Source: 34-65-8 sp046294735
GTDB lineage: Bacteria > Pseudomonadota > Alphaproteobacteria > Sphingomonadales > Sphingomonadaceae
NCBI GenBank assembly: GCA_046294735.1
Contig: JBKBKB010000001.1
Span: 372,001 to 436,000 of the forward strand
Direction of reading: 5' to 3'
DNA: 64,000 nucleotides
The notes beneath the pieces are model-generated. The model had not been told where the DNA came from and did no database searches. It saw nothing but the letters and a program-made list of their open reading frames with translations. Position 1 is the first letter of the stretch. Every line of letters starts with the position of its first letter. The translations under genes and the position numbers were made by a program. Positions 43,595 to 50,804 of the stretch are shown in pieces.

Positions 43595-44011
43595 CTACTT
43601 CTTCAGCAGGTCCCGGATTTCGGCCAGAAGTTCGACCTCGCTCGGCCCAGCGGGTGCTTCCTCCGGCTTTGCGATCAGCTTGTTGGCCTGACGCACCAAC
43701 AGGAAAATCACGAAGGCCAGGATCACGAAATTGATCACCGCCGTGATGAAGGCGCCATAGCCGATCATGGCGGCGCCCGCTTCCTTGAGCGCGGCATAGT
43801 CGGTCATCGAGCCGGTGTAGCCTTCGGGCGCGCCAAGCAGTATGAACTTGGAGCTGAAATCAACCCCGCCGAAGATCGCGCCGACCAGCGGCATGATAAT
43901 GTCGGCGGTCAGTGAGGTGACGATGGTGCCGAATGCCCCGCCGATGATCACCGCCACCGCCAGATCGATGACATTGCCGCGCGCGATGAACGCCTTGAAT
44001 TCCGTTAACAT
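43595..44011 (-). CDS. mscL: Large-conductance mechanosensitive channel
   Basis: 138 residues. Inner-membrane pentamer that opens under strong osmotic downshock. Starts MLTEFKAFIARGNVIDLAVAVIIGG-like (residues 1-25), the family's N-terminal helix and TM1; TM2 is ~84-105; the C-terminal helix EVELLAEIRDLL forms the cytoplasmic bundle. An AGGAGG ribosome site lies 8 nt before the ATG. Same strand as, and upstream of, ssrA. Confidence 0.97.
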   Translation of the reverse strand: MLTEFKAFIARGNVIDLAVAVIIGGAFGTIVTSLTADIIMPLVGAIFGGVDFSSKFILLGAPEGYTGSMTDYAALKEAGAAMIGYGAFITAVINFVILAFVIFLLVRQANKLIAKPEEAPAGPSEVELLAEIRDLLKK

Positions 44012-44179
44012 GTGCAGCCCTCCTGGTAAGTATTTCCGGCAGGCCCTGTGGCATCATGACGCCACCATGCCAAGCGGGATTGCGTACGACTCTCCTTGAA
44101 TTGCGTCCCAGCTGTGCTACCTGAGCAATACAGATATGGCCGGAGCATTCCGCCCGGCCTGATGCGGAGAACTGTGCCG

Positions 44180-44800
44180 ATGAACTGGAAATCCGTCCGC
44201 CGCTTCGGCCTCGTTGCCCTCGCCTCGATTGGTCTGGCTGGCTGCGGCATCAATTCGGTGCCCCGCGCTGAGGAGAACGCCAAGGCCAAGTGGGCCGATG
44301 TGCAGGCCGCGTTCCAGGAGCGCGCCAACCTGGTCCCCAACCTGGCTGAAGTCGCCGCCGGTGCGGCTGCGACCGAGCGCGGCATCCTGACCGACGTGGT
44401 CGAGGCGCGGGCCAAGGCCACCAGCATCCAGCTGTCGACCGAAGACCTGAACGATCCGGCCAAGATGGCGGAATTCCAGGCCGCGCAGGAACAGCTGGGC
44501 GCCGGACTGGGCCGTCTGCTAGCCAATTTCGAAGCCTATCCGCAGCTTCAGTCGATCACCAACTTCCAGATGCTGCAGAGCCAGCTGGAAGGACAGGAGA
44601 ACCGCATCAGGATCACCATCCGCGACTACAACGAAGCGGTGCGCCAGTATAACACCACTATCCGCACCTTTCCGGACACGATCGGGGCCAACCTGATCCA
44701 CGGGGCGAAACCGATGGTGCCTTATCAGGCGACCACCCCGGGAGCGGAAAACGCGCCGAGGCTGGACATGACGCCGGGCAGCTCGACGCTGGCGAACTGA
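44180..44800 (+). CDS. LemA-family lipoprotein
   Basis: 206 residues from the ATG at 44180. Signal peptide with lipobox GLAGC (Cys ~21). The LemA core is clear: WADVQAAFQERANLVPNL, LGRLLANFEAYPQL, and a QLEGQENRIRITIRDYNEAVRQYN-like block (~residues 133-157). A Pro/Thr-rich tail follows. LemA proteins are helical envelope proteins of unclear role, commonly followed by TPM-domain genes as here. Divergent from mscL. Confidence 0.93.
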   Translation: MNWKSVRRFGLVALASIGLAGCGINSVPRAEENAKAKWADVQAAFQERANLVPNLAEVAAGAAATERGILTDVVEARAKATSIQLSTEDLNDPAKMAEFQAAQEQLGAGLGRLLANFEAYPQLQSITNFQMLQSQLEGQENRIRITIRDYNEAVRQYNTTIRTFPDTIGANLIHGAKPMVPYQATTPGAENAPRLDMTPGSSTLAN

Positions 44801-44810
44801 TCGCCAGCTG

Positions 44811-45617
44811 GTGCGCGCATTCACTTTCCTGCTGGCCCTGCTGGCAGCGCTGGTTGCGCTGCCAGCAAGTGCCCAGACCTTCCCCGAACTGACGGGGCGG
44901 GTGGTCGATTCGGCCGGTATCATTCCTGACGATATCGAGCTGGAGTTGACGGCGAAGCTGGAACAGCTGGAGACCCAGTCACAGCGGCAGCTGGTCGTGG
45001 TCACGCTCGACAGCCTGCAGGGTTACGACATCGCTGACTACGGGTACCAACTCGGCCGGAACTGGGGCCTGGGGGATGCGCAGCGCAATGACGGTGCCCT
45101 GCTGATTGTCGCACCGAACGAGCGAAAGGTGCGGATCGAGGTCGGTTACGGGCTGGAACCAGTCCTGACCGATGGCCTGTCCGCAATCATCATCCAGCAG
45201 CAGATCCTGCCCCGCTTTCGCGATGGCGACATGACCGGGGGGATCGTCGCCGGAACTGACGCGATCGTGCAGCAATTGCTGCTTCCGCCGGAAGAGGCAG
45301 CGCGCGTGGCGAGCGAGGCGAACGCTGAGCGTGAAAGCGACGGTGGTTTCCCGATCGGAGGCCTGTTCTGGCTGGCCTTCCTGTTCTTCTTTTTCATCCT
45401 GCCCGCAATCAGCGGCGGCAAGCGGCGGCGCTATCGCGGCGGGCTGGCCGGGTCCGTGGGCGACATCATCCTGTGGGAGGCCGGCAAAGCAATTGCCCGC
45501 GGTCTGTCCGATGGAGACGGCGGCGGCTGGGGCGGTGGCGGTGGCTTCGGTGGCGGTGGCGGATTTTCCGGCGGTGGCGGCAGCTTCGGCGGCGGCGGTG
45601 CGAGCGGAGGCTGGTAA
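44811..45617 (+). CDS. TPM-domain (YgcG-like) membrane protein with Gly-rich tail
   Basis: 268 residues from a GTG 10 bp after lemA. Signal peptide ends PASAQT. TPM domain ~25-155: GRVVDSAGIIPDD, QLVVVTLDSLQGYDIADYGYQL, and KVRIEVGYGLEPVLTD. One TM helix (~185-203) follows, then a basic stretch and a Gly/Ser/Phe-only tail of ~40 residues. TPM domains are linked to photosystem II repair in plants and to phosphatase activity in vitro. The role in bacteria is unknown. It overlaps the next gene (TAATG). Confidence 0.9.
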   Translation: MRAFTFLLALLAALVALPASAQTFPELTGRVVDSAGIIPDDIELELTAKLEQLETQSQRQLVVVTLDSLQGYDIADYGYQLGRNWGLGDAQRNDGALLIVAPNERKVRIEVGYGLEPVLTDGLSAIIIQQQILPRFRDGDMTGGIVAGTDAIVQQLLLPPEEAARVASEANAERESDGGFPIGGLFWLAFLFFFFILPAISGGKRRRYRGGLAGSVGDIILWEAGKAIARGLSDGDGGGWGGGGGFGGGGGFSGGGGSFGGGGASGGW

Positions 45618-46294
45618 TGGCGCGCTATCTCGATGAAGCCGGGCACGCGATCGTTTCGCAGGCGGTGACCGAGGCTGAAGCGCACACAGCGGGCGAAATC
45701 GTCACCGTGCTCAGCGACCGGTCTCACGGCTATGCCGATGTGGTGCTGGCCTGGGCTGCGCTGGCGGCCTTCACCGCGATGAGCGTGTTTGCTGCGGTGC
45801 CCAAACCGTTCATCGACCTGTGGGACCGGCTGATCGGAGGCTGGACCCATGTCTGGACGACTGGCGAGCTGGCCAGCATGACCATTGCACTGGGCCTTAT
45901 CGCGTTTGCCGTGACCTGTGCGATCCTGTGGCCGGACCGGCTTCGCTTCCTCGCCGCCCCCGGCCCGCTCAAGACCTTTCGGGTCCACCTCCGTGCGGTC
46001 AAGCATTTCAAGGTCGGAGCGGAGCGCCGCACGCATGGCCGCACAGGAGTACTGATCTACCTCTCCCTGAAAGAGCACCGCGCGGAAATCGTGGCGGACG
46101 AAGCGATTGCCACGCTCGTTACGCCCGAAGTGTGGGGTGACGCCATGGCTGACATGCTGGCCCACATCCGCGAAGGCCACATTGCCGAAGGCATTGCCGC
46201 CGGGGTGCGCGATGTCGGCGTGGTGCTGGCGCAGCACTTCCCGCGCGACGAAAATGACGTCAACGAGTTGCCGGATCGCCTGATCGAGGTCTAG
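45617..46294 (+). CDS. Second TPM-domain membrane protein
   Basis: 225 residues. A TPM-like domain is split by two TM helices: an N-terminal AVTEAEAHTAGEIVTVLS block, TM helices ~42-60 and ~85-105, then FKVGAERRTHGRTGVLIYLSLKEHRAEIVAD and a C-terminal helix. The TPM core halves appear on one membrane face. Third gene of the LemA-TPM-TPM operon, an arrangement recurrent in proteobacteria. Confidence 0.85.
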   Translation: MARYLDEAGHAIVSQAVTEAEAHTAGEIVTVLSDRSHGYADVVLAWAALAAFTAMSVFAAVPKPFIDLWDRLIGGWTHVWTTGELASMTIALGLIAFAVTCAILWPDRLRFLAAPGPLKTFRVHLRAVKHFKVGAERRTHGRTGVLIYLSLKEHRAEIVADEAIATLVTPEVWGDAMADMLAHIREGHIAEGIAAGVRDVGVVLAQHFPRDENDVNELPDRLIEV

Positions 46295-46303
46295 GCAGGG
46301 CGG

Positions 46304-46843
46304 ATGAGCGCTCCCGAATCCGACGAACCCGAAGAGATCATGTGGCAAGGGCGGTTCGTGACCGCCAAACGGCGCGGCAAGTGGGAATATGCCAGCCGCT
46401 CACGCGGTATCCGCGCCGCCGCGATCATCGCGATCGACGAGCAGGGCTGCGTGCTGCTGGTGGAGCAATTTCGCGTGCCTCTGGGCCGGATCTGTCTCGA
46501 AATTCCGGCCGGCCTGATTGGCGATGACGACGGCAAGGAAGGCGAAAGCGCCGAGACGGCAGCGCTGCGTGAGTTGGAGGAAGAAACCGGCTACACCGCC
46601 GCAGAGATGGTCAACCTGGGGGAGTTCTATTCCAGCCCCGGCATGGTCAGCGAAGCCTTCTCCCTGCTGCGGGCGCGGGGCCTCAGGAAAGTCGGCGAAG
46701 GTGGCGGCACCCCGGGCGAAGACATCACCGTCCACCGCGTGGCCCTGGCCGAATTGCCGCAATTTGTTGCGCAGTGGCGCGCGCAAGGCCATGCGGTGGA
46801 CGTGCGGATTGCCATGCTGATGGCGCCAGGTTTCCTAGATTAA
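46304..46843 (+). CDS. Nudix hydrolase, ADP-ribose pyrophosphatase-like
   Basis: 179 residues. A Nudix box ends in ALRELEEETGY (the REUxEExGU core intact), preceded by LEIPAGLIGDDDGKEGES, and followed by FYSSPGMVSEAFSL, typical of ADP-ribose pyrophosphatases. The first Gly of the strict consensus is displaced by a short acidic insert. Substrate by inference: ADP-ribose or another nucleoside diphosphate sugar. Confidence 0.88.
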   Translation: MSAPESDEPEEIMWQGRFVTAKRRGKWEYASRSRGIRAAAIIAIDEQGCVLLVEQFRVPLGRICLEIPAGLIGDDDGKEGESAETAALRELEEETGYTAAEMVNLGEFYSSPGMVSEAFSLLRARGLRKVGEGGGTPGEDITVHRVALAELPQFVAQWRAQGHAVDVRIAMLMAPGFLD

Positions 46844-46859
46844 GAACGGGAGAGTGAGG

Positions 46860-47654
46860 ATGTCAGTTTCGGGGCAAGGACGGTGTGCGGGCAAGCTGGC
46901 CCTCGTCACGGGCGCGGCGCAGGGCCTTGGCGCAGCACATTCGCGGCGGCTGGCAGAAGAAGGCGCGCGGGTGCTGTGCACCGACATCAACGCCAGCGGC
47001 GCCGCCAGCACGGCAGAAGCAATCAACCGCACGTTCGGCAGCGGCACGGCCTATGCCATCGGGCACGACGTTACCAATGCCTCGGACTGGGAGAAGGCAG
47101 TTGACGCCGCTCGTGACCACCTCGGCGGGCTTAACGTGCTGGTCAACAATGCCGGGATCGGGGTCGCAGGCAATATCGAAACCTGCAAGTTCGAGGACTG
47201 GAAGCGGTGTTTTGCGGTCAATGTCGATTCGATCTTCCACGGCTGCCAGAAAGCGCTGCCACTGATGCGCGAACACGCGCCGGGATCGATCATCAACATT
47301 TCCAGCATCGCCGGACTGATCGCCAGCGACACCATGCCGGCCTACAATTCATCCAAGGCGGCGGTGTGGATGCTGAGCAAGTCGATCGCGTTGCACTGCG
47401 CCAAAAACAACATGCGGATCCGCTGCAATTCTATCCACCCGACATTTGTCGATACGCCGATACTCGATGGTACGGCGAAGCATCACAATCTCGATAAGGC
47501 CGTACTACTGGAAAAGCTGGCGCGGCAGATCCCGCTGCGCTTTGTTGGCGAACCGGACGATATCGCCAATGCAGTGGTCTATCTGGCCAGCGAGGAAAGC
47601 CGTTTCATGACCGGCGCTGAAATCAAGCTGGACGGTGGTATCTCCGCAATGTGA
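46860..47654 (+). CDS. Short-chain dehydrogenase/reductase (SDR)
   Basis: 264 residues. NAD-binding TGAAQGLG (17-24), a DINASG acidic loop favouring NAD over NADP, NNAG, catalytic Ser in ISSIAG, and YNSSK. The C-terminal KLDGGISAM is typical of classical SDRs. Substrate unknown; several sphingomonad relatives are steroid or cyclic-alcohol dehydrogenases. 16 bp after the Nudix gene, so probably co-transcribed. The ATG at 46860 has GGGAGA upstream. Confidence 0.9.
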   Translation: MSVSGQGRCAGKLALVTGAAQGLGAAHSRRLAEEGARVLCTDINASGAASTAEAINRTFGSGTAYAIGHDVTNASDWEKAVDAARDHLGGLNVLVNNAGIGVAGNIETCKFEDWKRCFAVNVDSIFHGCQKALPLMREHAPGSIINISSIAGLIASDTMPAYNSSKAAVWMLSKSIALHCAKNNMRIRCNSIHPTFVDTPILDGTAKHHNLDKAVLLEKLARQIPLRFVGEPDDIANAVVYLASEESRFMTGAEIKLDGGISAM

Positions 47655-47694
47655 ACTCTGGCGAAGGGGTGCGAGGGAGCCCCCGGGGGCTCCC

Positions 47695-47910
47695 TCAATC
47701 CGCGATCAGGGCGATCGCGAGGTAAACCAGGATCAGCGAACCAAACCCGATCAGGGTTCCGGCAACGAAGCCGATCCGGACCAGCATCGGATCGATGCCG
47801 AAGTAGTTGGCGATCCCGCCGCAAACGCCCCAGAGCTTGCCATGGGCCTTGTCGAGACGGAAGCTCGTCGAAGGGACGCTCACGACAGGTTTCTCCTGCA
47901 GGCCGGTCAT
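47695..47910 (-). CDS. PspC-domain protein
   Basis: 71 residues. KLWGVCGGIANYFGIDPMLVRIGF is split here into its two parts: the PspC signature GVCGGIANYFGID and the TM helix from FVAGTLIGFG onward. Inner membrane. In the phage-shock system PspC senses envelope stress, but no pspA is nearby. Overlaps the upstream 43-residue gene by 4 bp (ATGA). Confidence 0.9.
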   Translation of the reverse strand: MTGLQEKPVVSVPSTSFRLDKAHGKLWGVCGGIANYFGIDPMLVRIGFVAGTLIGFGSLILVYLAIALIAD

Positions 47911-48038
47911 GCGATCATCCCGGAACCGATCAGGTTCGGGCTGGCGGGCACGATGGCAGCGGCGAAGAAGAAGGCCGAAAAGACGAGCGAAGAGAGGGCG
48001 GCAATGACACGGCCACTCAGGTTGTCGAACGAACGCAT
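47907..48038 (-). CDS. Small single-TM protein preceding pspC-like gene
   Basis: 43 residues, with AAGGAA placed 7-8 nt before the ATG at 48038. One hydrophobic helix (~11-30: VIAALSSLVFSAFFFAAAIV), then PASPNLIGSGMIA. I do not recognise a family, but the ribosome site and 4-bp overlap with the PspC gene support it being real. Co-translation suggests a shared envelope role. Confidence 0.65.
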   Translation of the reverse strand: MRSFDNLSGRVIAALSSLVFSAFFFAAAIVPASPNLIGSGMIA

Positions 48039-48268
48039 GGGGTGTTTTCCTTTCGTTTTGTCTGCCCGGCGGACCATTCCGCCAGACACACCAGACCTTG
48101 CACGGGCCGTGCCAATTCGCGAGAACCGCTGAAATCCGCCATTCTTCACCTGAACATGGACAATCGCACCGTTCACCTTCCCGAAAGGTTGGGATTTTTT
48201 CCCATCTGTTAGGATCGCAAAAATGGAACTGGCGCGCCATGCCCCGCCCCCCTATCGCGGCAGTACCG

Positions 48269-49354
48269 ATGGCACTCGACCGGATCACCCTTTCCAGCTT
48301 TCGCAACCACCGCGAAACCGCGCTTGATGGCACAGCGCACTTCAACCTGCTGGTGGGTGAAAACGGCGCGGGAAAGACCAATGTGCTGGAAGCGATTTCC
48401 TTGATGGCTCCAGGTCGCGGCCTGCGCCGCGCGGCCCTGACCGATCTTGTGCAGCTTGATGGATCGAGCGGATTTTCGGTTGGCGCCTCACTCGCCCAAT
48501 CGGGCGGAGCCGAGGCGGTCCGGCTCGGCACCTATACCCGCGCAGATCAGCCGACGCGGCGGCGGGTGCAGATCAATGGGGCTGAAACCAGCGCCAATGC
48601 GCTTGGCGAATGGTTGGCACTCGGCTGGCTGACACCGGCCATGGACCGGCTGTTCTCCGACAGTGCGGGTGCGCGGCGACGTTTCCTTGACCGGATGGTG
48701 CTGGCGCTGGAACCCGCTCACGCTCACCACAGCGCCCGCTACGAAGCCGCCTTGCGCGAACGCAACCGGCTGCTGTCAGACGAGCGCGAGCCGGACCCGG
48801 CCTGGCTCGACGGGGTGGAGCGGCACCTTGCCCGCCACGGCGCACTGATCGCCCATGCCCGGGCGAGGACCGTTGCGGCAGTGACCGAGGAACTGGCCGC
48901 CCTGCCCCGCGAACCATTCGCGGTGCCGCTGATCGCGCTCGAAGTCGGCGGACCGGTAGAGGAAGACGAGCTGCTGGCGGCGCTGGCGGGGGGGCGTCGG
49001 CGCGAGCGGCAGGCCGCCCGCACCCTGACTGGCCCGCACCGCGACGAACTGGTGGTGACCATGGCCGGCAAGGCCATGCCTGCGGCCGATTGCTCCACCG
49101 GCGAGCAAAAGGCCATGCTGATCGCGCTGACCCTGGCCCATGCGGCGCTGGCAGCGCGCGGGCGGCCGGGCGTGCTGCTGCTCGATGAAGTCGCCGCCCA
49201 CCTCGATCCGGTGCGCCGCGCCGCCCTGTTCGACCGTCTGCGGCAAGGCGCAGCGCAGGTGTGGATGACTGGCACCGAACTCGCTCCCTTTGCCGAAATC
49301 CGGGGCGAAGCCGCAGTGTGGATGGTCGACGGCGGGAAGGCCGAGCGGGCCTGA
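48269..49354 (+). CDS. recF: DNA replication/repair protein RecF
   Basis: 361 residues. SMC-like ATPase that helps load RecA at single-strand gaps. The opening LDRITLSSFRNHRE, Walker A GENGAGKTNVLEA, the signature motif DCSTGEQKAML, and Walker B VLLLDEVAAHLD are all present. It is not beside dnaA/dnaN/gyrB, as usual in alphaproteobacteria. The ATG at 48269 aligns to the family. Confidence 0.96.
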   Translation: MALDRITLSSFRNHRETALDGTAHFNLLVGENGAGKTNVLEAISLMAPGRGLRRAALTDLVQLDGSSGFSVGASLAQSGGAEAVRLGTYTRADQPTRRRVQINGAETSANALGEWLALGWLTPAMDRLFSDSAGARRRFLDRMVLALEPAHAHHSARYEAALRERNRLLSDEREPDPAWLDGVERHLARHGALIAHARARTVAAVTEELAALPREPFAVPLIALEVGGPVEEDELLAALAGGRRRERQAARTLTGPHRDELVVTMAGKAMPAADCSTGEQKAMLIALTLAHAALAARGRPGVLLLDEVAAHLDPVRRAALFDRLRQGAAQVWMTGTELAPFAEIRGEAAVWMVDGGKAERA

Positions 49355-49361
49355 AGTCGGC

Positions 49362-50054
49362 CTATTCCGTGACCGGCGGAAGCGCTGCCGCCACATTCTT
49401 GACCGTCGCGCCGACCAGCGCCTCGATCCCCTCCGCAGTCGGGTGGATGCGGTCCTGCTGGAACAAGGTCTGGTCCTGGTAGATCGATTCCAGCCAGAAC
49501 GGCACGAAGGCCGTGCGATATTGTCTGGCCAGTTCAGGGTAGAGCGCATCGAATGCCTGCTGGTATTCCGGGCCATAATTGGGCGGCGCTCGCATGCCCA
49601 TCAGCAGGACCGGGATGTCACGCTTTTTCAATTCGTCCAGCATGGCGACGAAGTTGGCGCGGGTTTCTTCCGGCGAAAGGCCGCGCAGCAGGTCGTTGCC
49701 GCCCAGCTCCAGGATCAGCAGGTCCGGTTTGACCTCCTGCGCGTCGAGCGTGAACGCCAGCCGCTGGCGCCCGGCCGCGCTGGTATCGCCCGATACCCCT
49801 GCATTGACCACCCGCGCATTGATACCCTTGGCCCGCAAGGCGGCCTCCAGCTTCGCCGGGTAACTGTCATCCTGCGCCACATTATAGCCGGCGAACAGAC
49901 TGTCTCCGAACGCCAGCACCCGCCGTTCGGGCCCCATCACCGGTTGTTCGGTAGCAGCCTTTTCGGCCGGAGCCGGATCAGCCGGGGCCGCACCGCTCCC
50001 GCAAGCAGAAAGTATCACAAGTGCGGGAACAATCGACAGACGGCGCAGTTGCAT
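49362..50054 (-). CDS. tesA: GDSL arylesterase / TesA-like lysophospholipase, lipoprotein
   Basis: 230 residues. Lipobox ILSAC (Cys18), then an Ala/Pro-rich linker. SGNH-hydrolase blocks: FGDSLFAG (nucleophile Ser), VNAGVSGDT, LELGGNDLLRG, and DRIHPTAEG (catalytic Asp/His). Hydrolyses acyl esters or thioesters in the periplasm. Divergent from ybbA-ybbP, the same locus arrangement as in E. coli, so these genes may work on a common lipid substrate. Confidence 0.93.
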   Translation of the reverse strand: MQLRRLSIVPALVILSACGSGAAPADPAPAEKAATEQPVMGPERRVLAFGDSLFAGYNVAQDDSYPAKLEAALRAKGINARVVNAGVSGDTSAAGRQRLAFTLDAQEVKPDLLILELGGNDLLRGLSPEETRANFVAMLDELKKRDIPVLLMGMRAPPNYGPEYQQAFDALYPELARQYRTAFVPFWLESIYQDQTLFQQDRIHPTAEGIEALVGATVKNVAAALPPVTE

Positions 50055-50102
50055 CGGTGAGCCTCCTTGCTCTTCTTCCCTGACCTATGGCATCCCGGCC
50101 CT

Positions 50103-50804
50103 GTGACAAGCCCTTCTCCCGCGATTTCCGCGCGTAACCTCACCCTGACCCTCGGCAGCGATGCCGCGCCGGTGCAGATCCTGCGCGGTATCGACCTCGA
50201 TATTCCCGCAGGGCAGATCTGCGCCCTGCTCGGCCCTTCGGGTTCGGGCAAGAGCTCGCTGATGGCCGTGCTATCTGGCCTGGAACGGGCCAGCGGCGGC
50301 ACCCTCACCGTGGCCGGAGCCGATTTCTCGACGATGGGCGAGGACGATCTGGCGCGCGCCCGGCGCGGCCGGATCGGAATTGTGCTGCAGGCCTTCCACC
50401 TGCTGCCCACCATGACCGCGCTGGAAAACGTCGCCACCCCGATGGAACTGGCAGGCGCCACCGATGCGCAGGAACGCGCCCGGGCGGAACTGGTTGCAGT
50501 CGGGCTCGGTCACCGGCTCGACCATTATCCCACCCAGCTTTCCGGCGGCGAGCAGCAGCGGGTGGCCATCGCCCGCGCGATAGCCCCCGGCCCCGGGCTG
50601 ATCTTTGCCGATGAGCCGACCGGCAACCTCGACGTCGCCACCGGGCATGAAATCATCGAACTGCTGTTCGCCCGCCGCGCCGAAACCGGGGCGACCCTGC
50701 TGGTGATCACCCACGATCCGGAACTGGCGGCCCGGTGCGACCGGGTGGTAACCATGGCTGACGGCCGTATCGCCAGTGATACCGCCCCCGTAGCGATCGC
50801 GTGA
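50103..50804 (+). CDS. ybbA: ABC transporter ATP-binding protein YbbA-like (LolD/MacB type)
   Basis: 233 residues from a GTG. Walker A GPSGSGKSS, Q-loop VLQAFHLLPTMTALENV, signature LSGGEQQR, and Walker B FADEPTGNLD are intact. It belongs to the LolD/MacB family whose partners are mechanotransmission rather than transport permeases. Overlaps the permease by 4 bp (GTGA). Confidence 0.93.
   Translation: MTSPSPAISARNLTLTLGSDAAPVQILRGIDLDIPAGQICALLGPSGSGKSSLMAVLSGLERASGGTLTVAGADFSTMGEDDLARARRGRIGIVLQAFHLLPTMTALENVATPMELAGATDAQERARAELVAVGLGHRLDHYPTQLSGGEQQRVAIARAIAPGPGLIFADEPTGNLDVATGHEIIELLFARRAETGATLLVITHDPELAARCDRVVTMADGRIASDTAPVAIA

Noticed and set aside
45500..45617. Tandem DNA repeat
   Set aside because: It is the Gly-rich coding tail of the TPM protein; codon-level low complexity rather than a separate repeat element.
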